From assembly GCF_003202405.1 (NCBI RefSeq), contig NZ_QJHL01000001.1, forward strand, positions 1,178,001-1,242,000: a stretch of 64,000 nucleotides of DNA, read 5' to 3'. Within the stretch, counting starts at the first letter, position 1; each line of letters starts with the position of its first letter. The stretch comes from Flavobacterium hydrophilum. Lineage in GTDB: Bacteria > Bacteroidota > Bacteroidia > Flavobacteriales > Flavobacteriaceae. Positions 29,268 through 38,219 of this stretch are shown here, piece by piece. The position numbers were made by a program, and so were the translations under genes. The notes beneath the pieces were generated by a model. That model was not told the DNA's origin and searched no databases. It saw nothing but the letters and a program-made list of their open reading frames with translations.

Positions 29268-30677
29268 TTAGTTATAAATTTTTTTGAGTATTCTAAATTT
29301 TTCTTTTTGCCTGCCCAACCAGCCATTGTTACTGTTTATGTGAATGAAAGGGATGTTTTTTATCCGGATCCATGCAGGCTGTTTTAAAGTAAATGAAACA
29401 GGTTTCGGAAATTTATCATTCTGTATGGCGCAATGGGCTTTTTTGAATTCCATACCTAACAATACATCATATTGGCTAATTAAATCCAGGTAACATTGTA
29501 AATGAAAAACTTCATCTTCAAAAACAAAGCTGCTTTCATAAATTAAAATATTCTCATGGTGATTAATGGTTACTTTATTATTGTATGTTGAGATTCTGTG
29601 TATACTGTTGTCAAATGAAAGTGATCCATATGCGCGTAAAACCAAATCATTAGCAATTAACCTAAAATTGAAACTAATATTCAGTGAGAAATGGATTGAT
29701 TTAAGTTTCCAGTTTATCATTCCGGAAAATTGAGATCTAAAATTTAATGAAATCCCGGGTTCTTTCATTAATGATGCTTTGTAATCAGGATTTACACCTT
29801 TTTCTGATTTGTTTTGCAGGTAATGTTTTGCATCAGCATAACCACGATTGATTAATTCATCCACATTAATTTTATAAAACATTAAATCAGAATCTAATGG
29901 CAACGGAAACTCAGGTTTTATGACATGCAGAACAATTTTTTCATTTTCTTTTTTGCTATTGATCATTTCCAGTTGTTCCAATTCAAGAAGTAAACCGCCG
30001 TTTGCACTTATTTCTATCATGTGAACGTATTGGTTAAATGAGCCGTTTAAAAATTCATGTGAATTTCCGATTGCCCAGACTAACCAGATTTCGTTAGGAT
30101 TTCGTTTTATTGCTTCGTTTATGTTTGCATCTTTAATCCAGACTGCATCAGTATACCAGTCTCCGTTTATTTTTATGGCTGGCATGAAAATAGGTAATGA
30201 CATACCGGCTACTAAATGTTTAAGTGTTACATTCTGATTAGAAAGGGCTTCAATTGTTTTCTTTGAAAAATTACAGACATTAAAAGTTGCATCAATTGAG
30301 GTGTTTGCGTTCATCTTTTTAATATCAATTCCTAATGCAGGGAAGATTTTATTGATGATTCCATCTGCATCGCCAAGAGCATTAAAATTCTTTTTTGAGA
30401 AATAACTTTTGAAAGGAAGCAATGATGAAAAATGCATGACGTTTACTTTTCGCCAGCGCACAGCCATCTCTTTTGGAGTAATATGAGAGCATATCATGGC
30501 AGTATTGAAAATCCCGCCGGAAGTACCGTCAAAATGATTGAAATTTATACCTTCTTCTGCCAATGCATTTATCACACCTGCCTGATACGAAAGACGTGCA
30601 CCGCCACCTGCCAGTATTAGGGAACGTTTAACTTCGTCTAAACCTGTGTTCGTTATGCTGTCTTTAAGTGATGTCAT
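29268..30677 (-). CDS. Patatin-like phospholipase
   Basis: 469 aa from the ATG at 30677; the open frame reaches a TTG at 30686 but ATG is preferred. Patatin domain in residues ~15-210: oxyanion loop LAGGGARLSYQAG, nucleophile S53 in GTSGG, catalytic D177 in YTDAVW. The remaining ~250 residues are beta-rich and not recognised. The Ser-Asp dyad hydrolyses acyl esters of phospholipids or related lipids. No signal peptide; probably cytoplasmic at the inner membrane. The start overlaps the end of the preceding membrane-protein gene by 14 nt, which suggests translational coupling. Confidence 0.88.
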   Translation of the reverse strand: MTSLKDSITNTGLDEVKRSLILAGGGARLSYQAGVINALAEEGINFNHFDGTSGGIFNTAMICSHITPKEMAVRWRKVNVMHFSSLLPFKSYFSKKNFNALGDADGIINKIFPALGIDIKKMNANTSIDATFNVCNFSKKTIEALSNQNVTLKHLVAGMSLPIFMPAIKINGDWYTDAVWIKDANINEAIKRNPNEIWLVWAIGNSHEFLNGSFNQYVHMIEISANGGLLLELEQLEMINSKKENEKIVLHVIKPEFPLPLDSDLMFYKINVDELINRGYADAKHYLQNKSEKGVNPDYKASLMKEPGISLNFRSQFSGMINWKLKSIHFSLNISFNFRLIANDLVLRAYGSLSFDNSIHRISTYNNKVTINHHENILIYESSFVFEDEVFHLQCYLDLISQYDVLLGMEFKKAHCAIQNDKFPKPVSFTLKQPAWIRIKNIPFIHINSNNGWLGRQKEKFRILKKIYN

Positions 30678-31083
30678 TTTGTGCAATAAGTTTGAGTGAA
30701 TAAAAATAAATTACCAATACACCGATTAATTCAAATCCCAAAAAGAAATACATCAAAAAGCTGGGAGAACCGTCCATTACAATAGAAATAATCCTTGAGA
30801 GTACTCCTGCGCCCATAGTGATAATGAAAAAACTGTTGAATTTTTTTTCACTGAAAACATTTTTAACAAATAATATTGAAAACAGGCCAAAACCTAATTC
30901 AATTGCTCTAAGAAACCGATACTGGCTCATCATGTTTATGCGCTGAAAATCAGGTAAAGATTGTGTGTCAAAATCAAACAGCAGGCGATAATCAAAGTAC
31001 GGATTGATAAAAGCTCCCCAGAAGCCGGCTGCAATAACTAACCCTATATAGGTATAATAAAAAAAGTAATTAGCTGACCGCAT
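30664..31083 (-). CDS. Four-helix membrane protein, possibly DUF4345-like
   Basis: 139 aa with about four transmembrane segments (YTYIGLVIAAGFWGAF, FGLFSILFVK, FIITMGAGVLSRIIS, FLMYFFLGFELIGVLVIYFY). Overall size, helix spacing and the GAGVLSRI stretch recall the DUF4345 family, but this is a weak resemblance. No catalytic motif. It overlaps both its neighbours by 14 nt, so it belongs firmly to the patatin/GMC operon. It may be a membrane partner of the lipid enzymes. Confidence 0.6.
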   Translation of the reverse strand: MRSANYFFYYTYIGLVIAAGFWGAFINPYFDYRLLFDFDTQSLPDFQRINMMSQYRFLRAIELGFGLFSILFVKNVFSEKKFNSFFIITMGAGVLSRIISIVMDGSPSFLMYFFLGFELIGVLVIYFYSLKLIAQNDIT

Positions 31084-31456
31084 AATCTTTTAATGTTTTC
31101 AGATAATAAAAAAACAGTAAGCCTGACAGTAAGTCAAATACCGCAACAACAGCTGCAAGAGGTATAAAAACGTGTTTTATTATCCCGATAAAAACAGCAA
31201 CAGAAGCACCTAGTTTTTGCAGACCTGACCAAATTATTGCAACCCGGTTGTCATTCTCATTATACAATGCATGGATCATCATAGCTCCAAAAAGAAACAT
31301 AAACATGCCAATGGTTGCAAATAGCTGTTCAGTTGTAGTATCAATAGCCGCACCTACAAAATTTAAAACCACAGCAGGTACAATTACTTGCATAATACCG
31401 GATAATAAAGTAGTTATGGAAATTAAAAGAAGAATAATTCGTATAAACTTTTTCAT
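31070..31456 (-). CDS. Small four-helix membrane protein in the lipid operon
   Basis: 128 aa, four predicted transmembrane segments with short loops. It has the same general size and helix layout as the next gene in the operon and may be a distant paralogue (FLFGAMMIHALYNENDNR resembles the DUF4345 style). Function not recognised. Its stop overlaps the next start by 14 nt. Confidence 0.55.
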   Translation of the reverse strand: MKKFIRIILLLISITTLLSGIMQVIVPAVVLNFVGAAIDTTTEQLFATIGMFMFLFGAMMIHALYNENDNRVAIIWSGLQKLGASVAVFIGIIKHVFIPLAAVVAVFDLLSGLLFFYYLKTLKDYAVS

Positions 31457-31497
31457 GTCGTTACATTTTTATTATTTGGTTTTAACTTCTCTAAAGC

Positions 31498-31977
31498 CTA
31501 AGATCTGCGTGCTTTAGCTATAAAGAAATACATAGTCACTCCCCACATTACGGTAAGTATATAAAAACGGAGATCGTTGTAAAACATCCAGTCTTTTAAT
31601 AATTCCTGAAGTACAGCCATATCTTTTACGCCTTCTTTGAACTTGTTGTTTATGTCTTCGATAAATTTTTGTTGTATTACTACAGGTATCAATAGACCAG
31701 GTATCCATAACAATGGAACCCATTTAAGTTTTCCTTTCCATTCTGTAATCAGCATGATTACTAAAGCAACTGACATAATAGGAATGGTTACAAAAAAATA
31801 TTTAGTTGCTGTTTCTGTTTGTGGAATAATGGCATCATAATAATTAGAAATATTCAATGTAGAGGGGTAATGTGGAAACCAAAAAAAATGAAGCGTCCAG
31901 AACATCCCCAGATATACTGAGGAACAAAAAAATATGTAAGCGTTATTGATGTCAATTAAGGTTTGTTTTATTTTCAT
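31498..31977 (-). CDS. Integral membrane protein, possibly DUF1772-like
   Basis: 159 aa with about four transmembrane segments and a polar central loop (EDINNKFKEG). The final helix is preceded by WMFYNDLRFYILTVMW; an N..R pair before the last helix occurs in DUF1772/anthrone-oxygenase-like membrane proteins, but this is only a suggestion. It lies 23 nt downstream of the acetoacetate-decarboxylase-like gene and 41 nt upstream of the next membrane protein. If it is an oxygenase-like protein it would fit an oxidative lipid pathway. Confidence 0.5.
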   Translation of the reverse strand: MKIKQTLIDINNAYIFFCSSVYLGMFWTLHFFWFPHYPSTLNISNYYDAIIPQTETATKYFFVTIPIMSVALVIMLITEWKGKLKWVPLLWIPGLLIPVVIQQKFIEDINNKFKEGVKDMAVLQELLKDWMFYNDLRFYILTVMWGVTMYFFIAKARRS

Positions 31978-32000
31978 AATGCTGTTTTTATATTAGAGAA

Positions 32001-32891
32001 TTAAATTTTAAATTTTTCATAATCGGTGATTGAAGGCGCCGGAAACCAGTCCTCATCCAATTTCAGATCAAATACGCTTTCGAAACCTTCAGGAGTCACT
32101 TTTTCAGGCTGTTTGTCATAAGTTATAAACCAGCTTTCAAAGTGATCGTCCAGTACTCCATTTGCTTCAGGCATGTACATGGTAAAAAACGGTTTGCTCT
32201 GAATTTGTAATTCTTTTAAAAATTTTGTTCGGGGATGGTCTCCGATATATAATCGGCCAGTTGCATTTTTTCCGATCCTAATTCCGGCTTTTGTTTTAAA
32301 ATAAATGTAGGATGCCATCAGCATATTGCGAAAATGGCTGTAATTGGTCGCACCGATATTTATTGGAAAATTTGTTTTTTGCGGTTTGTCTATTTCAATT
32401 CTGAAAGCAAACTGATTGTCTTTTTCATATTGGGCACTTACCTGGTTTTGTGTTATTATAAAATCGAGACTGGCTTTATGTTTTGGCATTCCCCAAATTC
32501 CCTTTCCGCCTTTAACTGATATTTCAGAACTTACAGGCAGGTCTAAAATAAACTGCCCTGTCTTAAATGTTTTCATCATTAATGCCGGAAGGAATGCCGG
32601 AGCAGGTTTACGGCCTCTGGTTACTGCCAGTGCCAAACTATATTCTATATATTTTCCAATAGTAGTATGGCGATAATCAATTACTGTTACCATAAAAACA
32701 GCCTTACCGCCAAAAACTTTTACAGGGTGCAGTTCATTTCCGGGCATCAAAGCTTTTGCCTTTTCGTAGTCACATAAAAAGCCGACCATAATTGCAGGTG
32801 ATTCTGTAGCATTTACAGGCAATTTAAAAGGTATACTATCAACCATAGCATATCGGCCTTCATAATTTTTAATCCGTTTAGGTATTGACAT
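32001..32891 (-). CDS. Acetoacetate decarboxylase-family protein
   Basis: 296 aa, soluble, no signal peptide. The match to the acetoacetate decarboxylase (ADC) fold runs over most of the chain, including the hallmark G-x-P-K region as GIWGMPKHKASLDF. K137 or K139 is the candidate Schiff-base lysine. ADC-family members also include lyases, hydratases and aldolases acting on other keto-acids, so the reaction is open. In this operon, oxidation by the GMC enzyme could create a beta-keto acid for decarboxylation; that is inference. 34 nt from the alpha/beta hydrolase gene. Confidence 0.75.
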   Translation of the reverse strand: MSIPKRIKNYEGRYAMVDSIPFKLPVNATESPAIMVGFLCDYEKAKALMPGNELHPVKVFGGKAVFMVTVIDYRHTTIGKYIEYSLALAVTRGRKPAPAFLPALMMKTFKTGQFILDLPVSSEISVKGGKGIWGMPKHKASLDFIITQNQVSAQYEKDNQFAFRIEIDKPQKTNFPINIGATNYSHFRNMLMASYIYFKTKAGIRIGKNATGRLYIGDHPRTKFLKELQIQSKPFFTMYMPEANGVLDDHFESWFITYDKQPEKVTPEGFESVFDLKLDEDWFPAPSITDYEKFKI

Positions 32892-32925
32892 AAGTTTAGA
32901 TTTTGTTGTTGTTTAAATTGTTAAT

Positions 32926-33939
32926 TCAGGTATTCAATTCTTCAATCATGGCTGGGAAAATTTCTTTATGGGCGTTTTTACCCAGAAAAATATCCAAGTG
33001 GCTATAGGTGTCATAGACATATAGTTTATGATAATCGGGTTTTATTTTATTGAAATAGTTAAAAGAATTTTCCTGACTTTTACTTTTGAAGCATTTATTG
33101 AGTTTACCTGTAAAAAAGATAAAGCGGGCAGTGGTGGCAGGCTTGGAATCAGCATAATGTTTTTTGCCATCAAGAGAAACCAAGGAACCATGATGAACAC
33201 CTTTCCTTATATGTCTGAAAAAATGGATTGGGACAGGACCAAATTCACCTCTTATCCACTCTTTAGTCTCGTTAGTAAGGTTTTTTAATTCCCATAATGC
33301 CGGAAAGCCTGAGCCATAAACAAAACTTACAAATTTTCCAACTGTTGTGTCTTTTTCAAAATGGGTACAGAGAACCAGTGCTTTGAAAAATTTAGAACGA
33401 AAATCAGGAGCTTTATTGCCCCACTCAGGATTGAGATAATTTGTTATCAGACTTGCCATTTCAAGAATTACATCTAGTTTTACCCGCGACCAATTTGGTA
33501 CAACAGGATGAAGTGAAACTGCATTTGTGACAATGGTAGTAACCTGAGGGACGAGGCCAAGAACAGCTGAAATCATAAAACTTGTTGAGCCCTGACAATG
33601 AATAATTGCTTTGCAGGTTTTTGAGTTACTAACTTCGCATACTTTTTGAACGGCTGCAGGATGATCATTTATAGCTACAATATCTAAATCCCATTTGTTA
33701 GCAGGAAATTCAGTGCTTGCTCTCCAATTTTCAAGAAATATATCATAACCTGCGTCGACAAGTATATCCAATAAATTTATTTCATTGGGAGGGTTAAAAA
33801 TATTAGCACGGACTCCTGCTCCATGTACCAGAAGCACAGGCCCGCGATGTTTAGAGCCGTCATGCTTTACTCTCCACAGATTACATTCAAAACCGTCAAG
33901 GGTTTTAAAAGGAATAATATCAAAGGTATGATTGGGCAT
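32926..33939 (-). CDS. Alpha/beta-fold hydrolase (lipase/esterase-like)
   Basis: 337 aa. Alpha/beta-hydrolase features: oxyanion segment LLVHGAGVRANIF, nucleophile elbow IHCQGSTSF with S118 as candidate nucleophile (a variant of G-x-S-x-G), and a late SHLDIF supplying the expected histidine. The blocks LENWRAS and NAVSLHPVVP match a subfamily I recall fused to GMC oxidoreductases in actinobacteria; here the two are separate genes of one operon, which supports a shared pathway. Cytoplasmic (no signal). Probable ester hydrolysis on a lipid or sterol ester. Confidence 0.8.
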   Translation of the reverse strand: MPNHTFDIIPFKTLDGFECNLWRVKHDGSKHRGPVLLVHGAGVRANIFNPPNEINLLDILVDAGYDIFLENWRASTEFPANKWDLDIVAINDHPAAVQKVCEVSNSKTCKAIIHCQGSTSFMISAVLGLVPQVTTIVTNAVSLHPVVPNWSRVKLDVILEMASLITNYLNPEWGNKAPDFRSKFFKALVLCTHFEKDTTVGKFVSFVYGSGFPALWELKNLTNETKEWIRGEFGPVPIHFFRHIRKGVHHGSLVSLDGKKHYADSKPATTARFIFFTGKLNKCFKSKSQENSFNYFNKIKPDYHKLYVYDTYSHLDIFLGKNAHKEIFPAMIEELNT

Positions 33940-34003
33940 ATTGTAAAAATTAAACTGTTATTATATTTTGATTATTTGTTTTAAAATAATTTATCTAATT
34001 CTG

Positions 34004-37000
34004 TCACAGACTTTTATTGGCTTCAAGGAATTTGTTAATTAAAGCAATCACAGAAACTATACTGCCTCCCATTACAGCAACTCGGTCATAGCTGTCTTTG
34101 TTAAGATACATTAGTAAGATCAATGCGCTGATCGCGACAATAAAAATTGGAATTTTCAATTTGCTGAATGTGCCGTTTTTGCTTTCATCTTTAAAATCCT
34201 GGATAAATTTTTCATCGTTCTTACTTTTAGATAAGATAAAAATTCTAAAGCTCAGACTCATAACTTTAAGTCTCCCTGTTAATTGATGACTGTCAATTAT
34301 TCCTTTTTCCATAAGATTCATCAGGATATTTTTATTTTTATAGTTTACAAAATGATCCTGAGCAAAATCAAAAAGGACATTACGGGTTTCATCGTCTTTT
34401 GGTAAGGAATCCCAAACTTTATTATAGGTTTCAGCAAATTTTTCGTTGTTGTAGTTCAGTATAAAGTCCATTCTTAAAGCTGGTGAAATTTCATTACCAT
34501 TATCTTTATCAAAGACTTCATTGACAGTTATATTATTCTTTTGATTTATTGGTGTCGTTAGCTGATTATCGGATTTCTCAATTAATTTTTTAATATCATT
34601 ATAATTCACCATCGGAATAAAAATATGATCATTAGCCAACGGCTCTTTTTTGCAGGGATAATATTTTTCATAGGCGGCCTGCATCAGATCATAAAAAAAG
34701 AAACGATTACTATAAAAATTGAGTAAATAATAGATTAGAGCGGTAAGAAAAATGAGTGTAATAAATAAAGAAGAAACGATAAAAATGAAATCATATAGGT
34801 TTCCACTTTTTACAATTGCTGTCGAGTTGAGATAGTATTTGTTATTAAGAGAATTAAATGTGAAATTTTTAATTTCAAACATAGCCGGACGATCCAAAAA
34901 CCTAAGATTTGCTCTTTGAATTATGTCATCCTTGCAATTAGCTAATAGTAATGGTTGTTTACTTTCTACTGTACAATTACAGCTGTAAGCATTTATAATG
35001 TTTTTTTCAGATTCTTTATTTTGTACTTTAACCTGATCTGACGAACAAAAGTAACGTGCAAAATCATTCATTTCATTAACATAAAATGCACTAATTAAAA
35101 CAAAAGGAAAGACAGCAAAATGGTACAATAATCTGGCTGTTAGAAATCTGGTATAAGCTTTTCTCTTAACTCCTTCATTCAGATCTTTAAAAGTATTGAG
35201 ATCTTTTTTCTCTCTTTCTCTCCAGCCTCTATAATAATTGATTATACTGGTATGAGTAACAAAAAGAGCTATTATCGCAAAATATAAATTGCAGTAAGAG
35301 AACAAAATCAAGGGAAAACAAGTACCAAATACAAAGGAAAGCAGTAATAATGTGAAAAGATCTTTCCCAGGGTTAGAAGTACGAATATTTAATGTTATTA
35401 AGTTGATCAAAACCAAATTAACACCAACCAATATACAGAAAACAAATGCTATTGATGGAGAAGATATTAAAGACATTATAATAGCCAATGCTATCGCAGC
35501 AGAATTTATTAGTAATAACTTTTTATATTGATAAGCTCTTGTATTATCAGGGAAAAGATGGTAAAAGTGATGGTTTGAAAACAGGCTGAGCCGGCCAGCG
35601 TAAAAATAAGCTGAATAGAAATATGTAATTACTAATATGAAAAAACCATAAAAAAGAGAAATTAAAAATCCGTTACTAAAAGTAAACATCGATAAGCGAT
35701 TGAGATGAGATAAATCACGAATTCCCAGAATATATATAGGAGAATCTACTTTGATACTTAATTTTTTTGCATATACCTGATAAAGTGTACCCTGATACTC
35801 CATCTCAAATGATTTTTTGTCTATGCCGGATAACAAACTTATCAGTTCAAGATTTTTTTTTGATCCGTTAAGTAAATTTTGATATAAATTCTTTTCGGGA
35901 TCATTTTGCATAAGAACCTCTCCCTTTCTATCTATAAGCATATAACCTGTCCCCGGAGGCAGGGTTAGCTCTTCCGAGAAATATTGTCTGAAAGCGATGC
36001 CTTTAGTAATTCCTTTGTCTTTTAATTTTGGATTTTTTTCAGCATATATCCATTGGTATTTATTGTTTTCTCTGGAGAATACTGCTGTAAGTAACTTATC
36101 TATTTTTTGGTTATTCAGGTTTTTCTGTTTCAGTATTTGAAAATACATTCTATCAGCATATTTTCTGCGTATATCAGGAACTGTGGTGCTCAAATCAGTC
36201 GTTATTAACCCTTTAGTGTCCATGCGGAAATAACTGTCTAAATAGTTAAATAACTTCGAACTTTCTTTAAAACTTATTACATCAGATTTTTTATCAGTCT
36301 TTACAGTATTTTTTTTAAGTAATGGAGAGCGTTTTTTTATGCCCGATTTTTCATTTCCTGAAGTAGTTCCTGAAATCTTTTTTAAAGAAATTCCAAAAAA
36401 TTTATTGTTAGAACTGTTCCATTCTTCTTTCATCATTGGATTTGTGGTCCAACTTTGATAGGCCATAATTTGTCTGCTGAATGAAGAGTCGATATTTTTT
36501 GCTAACTTTTCTAAATCATTTGTACTTCGGGATTTTACAGCAATATTCCAATATGATAATATTCCAAATGCAACAAAAACCGCAATCAAAACGCCTATAG
36601 AAAATGCAACACCAACCAAATCTGTCTGGCTTAGCCTTTCTGTGTAGCTGCTTACAATTGGTTTTATAAAATTGATTCCTAATATTAAAACAACAATCAA
36701 AAGCAAGCTGAAAATCAACAGGTCAGTGTCAATTTGTCTAATACTGGTCTGAAATGCAGAGTTATCAATGCCCGCCGCTAAATATATTGAATAACTGGTT
36801 CTTGGAATTTTTATTTGATCAGCATAATAGCGTTTTACAGATTCTTTAAAGCCAAAAGGACCATTTTTTCTACTGTATTTAATCAAACTATCCTGATCAG
36901 CTAAAGTGACATTTTTGGATATAAAAGATTTATGTGACTGACAGCTTCCGTTTTCGATTGGACAAATGTAAAATGAAGAAAAATATGTTATAGAATTAAT

Positions 37001-37444
37001 TTTAGTCAAAAACCTGGTTAAGTCAATGTTGATACTGTCAGAAATATTTATATCTTTTTGAGTAAGGGTGTTTTTTAAATTTTTAGATGAAACAGATAAA
37101 TTAATATATCTTGATAACCTGATTGTCCCATCTTCTAATTGTTTGAATTTATTTTTGTTAATTATTATTGTATCAATATAAACAGTAGGTGAACCTTTAA
37201 ATCTGGAAAGCTTCAGGCTGTCCATTTTGTTTTCACTAATGTAATTTACCTGATCGTCTATGTAGGTTTTTAACTGCTCTTCGATACCTTTTAAAATGGC
37301 TATATTTTTTGCATCCTCCTTTCTTTCATTATTTGGAAGAATATAATAGAGATAACCAAATGTTAACAAAGCAATAATTATTGCTGTTATTATCGAATAA
37401 GTGTGTTTTTTGAATGATTCACTTATAGTAGAAGATAGTCCCAT
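34004..37444 (-). CDS. Large multi-pass membrane protein with Cache-like sensor region
   Basis: 1146 aa, first gene of the nine-gene operon. One N-terminal transmembrane helix (~17-35), a ~190-residue extracytoplasmic region with a CPIENGSC stretch, two helices (~230-295), a second extracytoplasmic region (~300-585) whose later part (YMLIDRKGEVLMQNDPEK) resembles PAS/Cache sensor domains, then about six to eight more helices, another extracytoplasmic loop with several cysteines (SCNCTVESKQ), and two helices at the C-terminus. No kinase, cyclase or methyl-accepting module was seen. It could be a sensor or scaffold for the lipid enzymes or a transporter-like protein; function not recognised. 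Confidence 0.55.
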   Translation of the reverse strand: MGLSSTISESFKKHTYSIITAIIIALLTFGYLYYILPNNERKEDAKNIAILKGIEEQLKTYIDDQVNYISENKMDSLKLSRFKGSPTVYIDTIIINKNKFKQLEDGTIRLSRYINLSVSSKNLKNTLTQKDINISDSINIDLTRFLTKINSITYFSSFYICPIENGSCQSHKSFISKNVTLADQDSLIKYSRKNGPFGFKESVKRYYADQIKIPRTSYSIYLAAGIDNSAFQTSIRQIDTDLLIFSLLLIVVLILGINFIKPIVSSYTERLSQTDLVGVAFSIGVLIAVFVAFGILSYWNIAVKSRSTNDLEKLAKNIDSSFSRQIMAYQSWTTNPMMKEEWNSSNNKFFGISLKKISGTTSGNEKSGIKKRSPLLKKNTVKTDKKSDVISFKESSKLFNYLDSYFRMDTKGLITTDLSTTVPDIRRKYADRMYFQILKQKNLNNQKIDKLLTAVFSRENNKYQWIYAEKNPKLKDKGITKGIAFRQYFSEELTLPPGTGYMLIDRKGEVLMQNDPEKNLYQNLLNGSKKNLELISLLSGIDKKSFEMEYQGTLYQVYAKKLSIKVDSPIYILGIRDLSHLNRLSMFTFSNGFLISLFYGFFILVITYFYSAYFYAGRLSLFSNHHFYHLFPDNTRAYQYKKLLLINSAAIALAIIMSLISSPSIAFVFCILVGVNLVLINLITLNIRTSNPGKDLFTLLLLSFVFGTCFPLILFSYCNLYFAIIALFVTHTSIINYYRGWREREKKDLNTFKDLNEGVKRKAYTRFLTARLLYHFAVFPFVLISAFYVNEMNDFARYFCSSDQVKVQNKESEKNIINAYSCNCTVESKQPLLLANCKDDIIQRANLRFLDRPAMFEIKNFTFNSLNNKYYLNSTAIVKSGNLYDFIFIVSSLFITLIFLTALIYYLLNFYSNRFFFYDLMQAAYEKYYPCKKEPLANDHIFIPMVNYNDIKKLIEKSDNQLTTPINQKNNITVNEVFDKDNGNEISPALRMDFILNYNNEKFAETYNKVWDSLPKDDETRNVLFDFAQDHFVNYKNKNILMNLMEKGIIDSHQLTGRLKVMSLSFRIFILSKSKNDEKFIQDFKDESKNGTFSKLKIPIFIVAISALILLMYLNKDSYDRVAVMGGSIVSVIALINKFLEANKSL

Positions 37445-38219
37445 TTTGTTTGTAGAATTAGTTAAAGTATTAGACTCTTCCTGGACCTCCTTTTAAAGTT
37501 TATTAAACTTAAATATTCCGTACAAGTCCTTTTTCCAACTTACCATTAACTTTAAGTACACTGTTAGAATAATTTAACAGTGTTTCCAATTCTTTAAGTT
37601 TAGTTGATATCAGTTCCGGAATAGTACATTTTTATTTTCCTAAACGTATTCTTTTCCTGTATGTGATCTTAGTCAGCGATTAGTTGCTTCTCATTCATTT
37701 ATTGAGCAATACAGCAGCTTCGCATTATCTGCCTGAATTATATAACTTTAGAAGATAATGTTGTAATATCTATGTCAAATTTATTTATTAATAATCAGAT
37801 ACTTATAGGTAGAAATACCTGTTTTTGTAGGTTTTTTTTTAACTAAAGATTGTGAAAAAGTTAAATTCGCTGGGTTGTTATGTGATGCAAGCGCATATAC
37901 TTTTACAAATGAAGGCTTGAAACTACTTGACGGAAATCCGTTTAAGGAATGGGGCAGGAGACAATATTCAGGCAAATGGAATTAGTTTCCAGAGTATTTC
38001 TGATGAAAGCAGAGGAAATGTTTAGACAATTTTTTTGTTTTGGAGAGATTCGAACGTCTAAAAAAATCGGATCAATTTATTGAAGATTTAGATAAGATTG
38101 TTCGTTTTTAGGAATGAATAATAGATTTTGGATGATAAACATTGGAATTAATAGTTTTAAAAGTCAGGGATTCTAAATTTTCCGGATTTTAATCATCTTG
38201 CTTAAAAAAGTAATTTTAA
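37445..38219. other. 775-bp gap with possible gene remnants
   Basis: No intact gene. It should hold the promoter of the 12-kb lipid operon near its left end. Around 37840-38110 the + strand has coding-like fragments broken by stops (a stretch reading TNEGLKLLDGNPFKEWG near 37900-37955 and one reading ERFERLKKSDQFIEDL near 38043-38090), suggesting a decayed gene that could not be identified. A small GAAA-loop hairpin is at 37807-37820. Confidence 0.35.
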
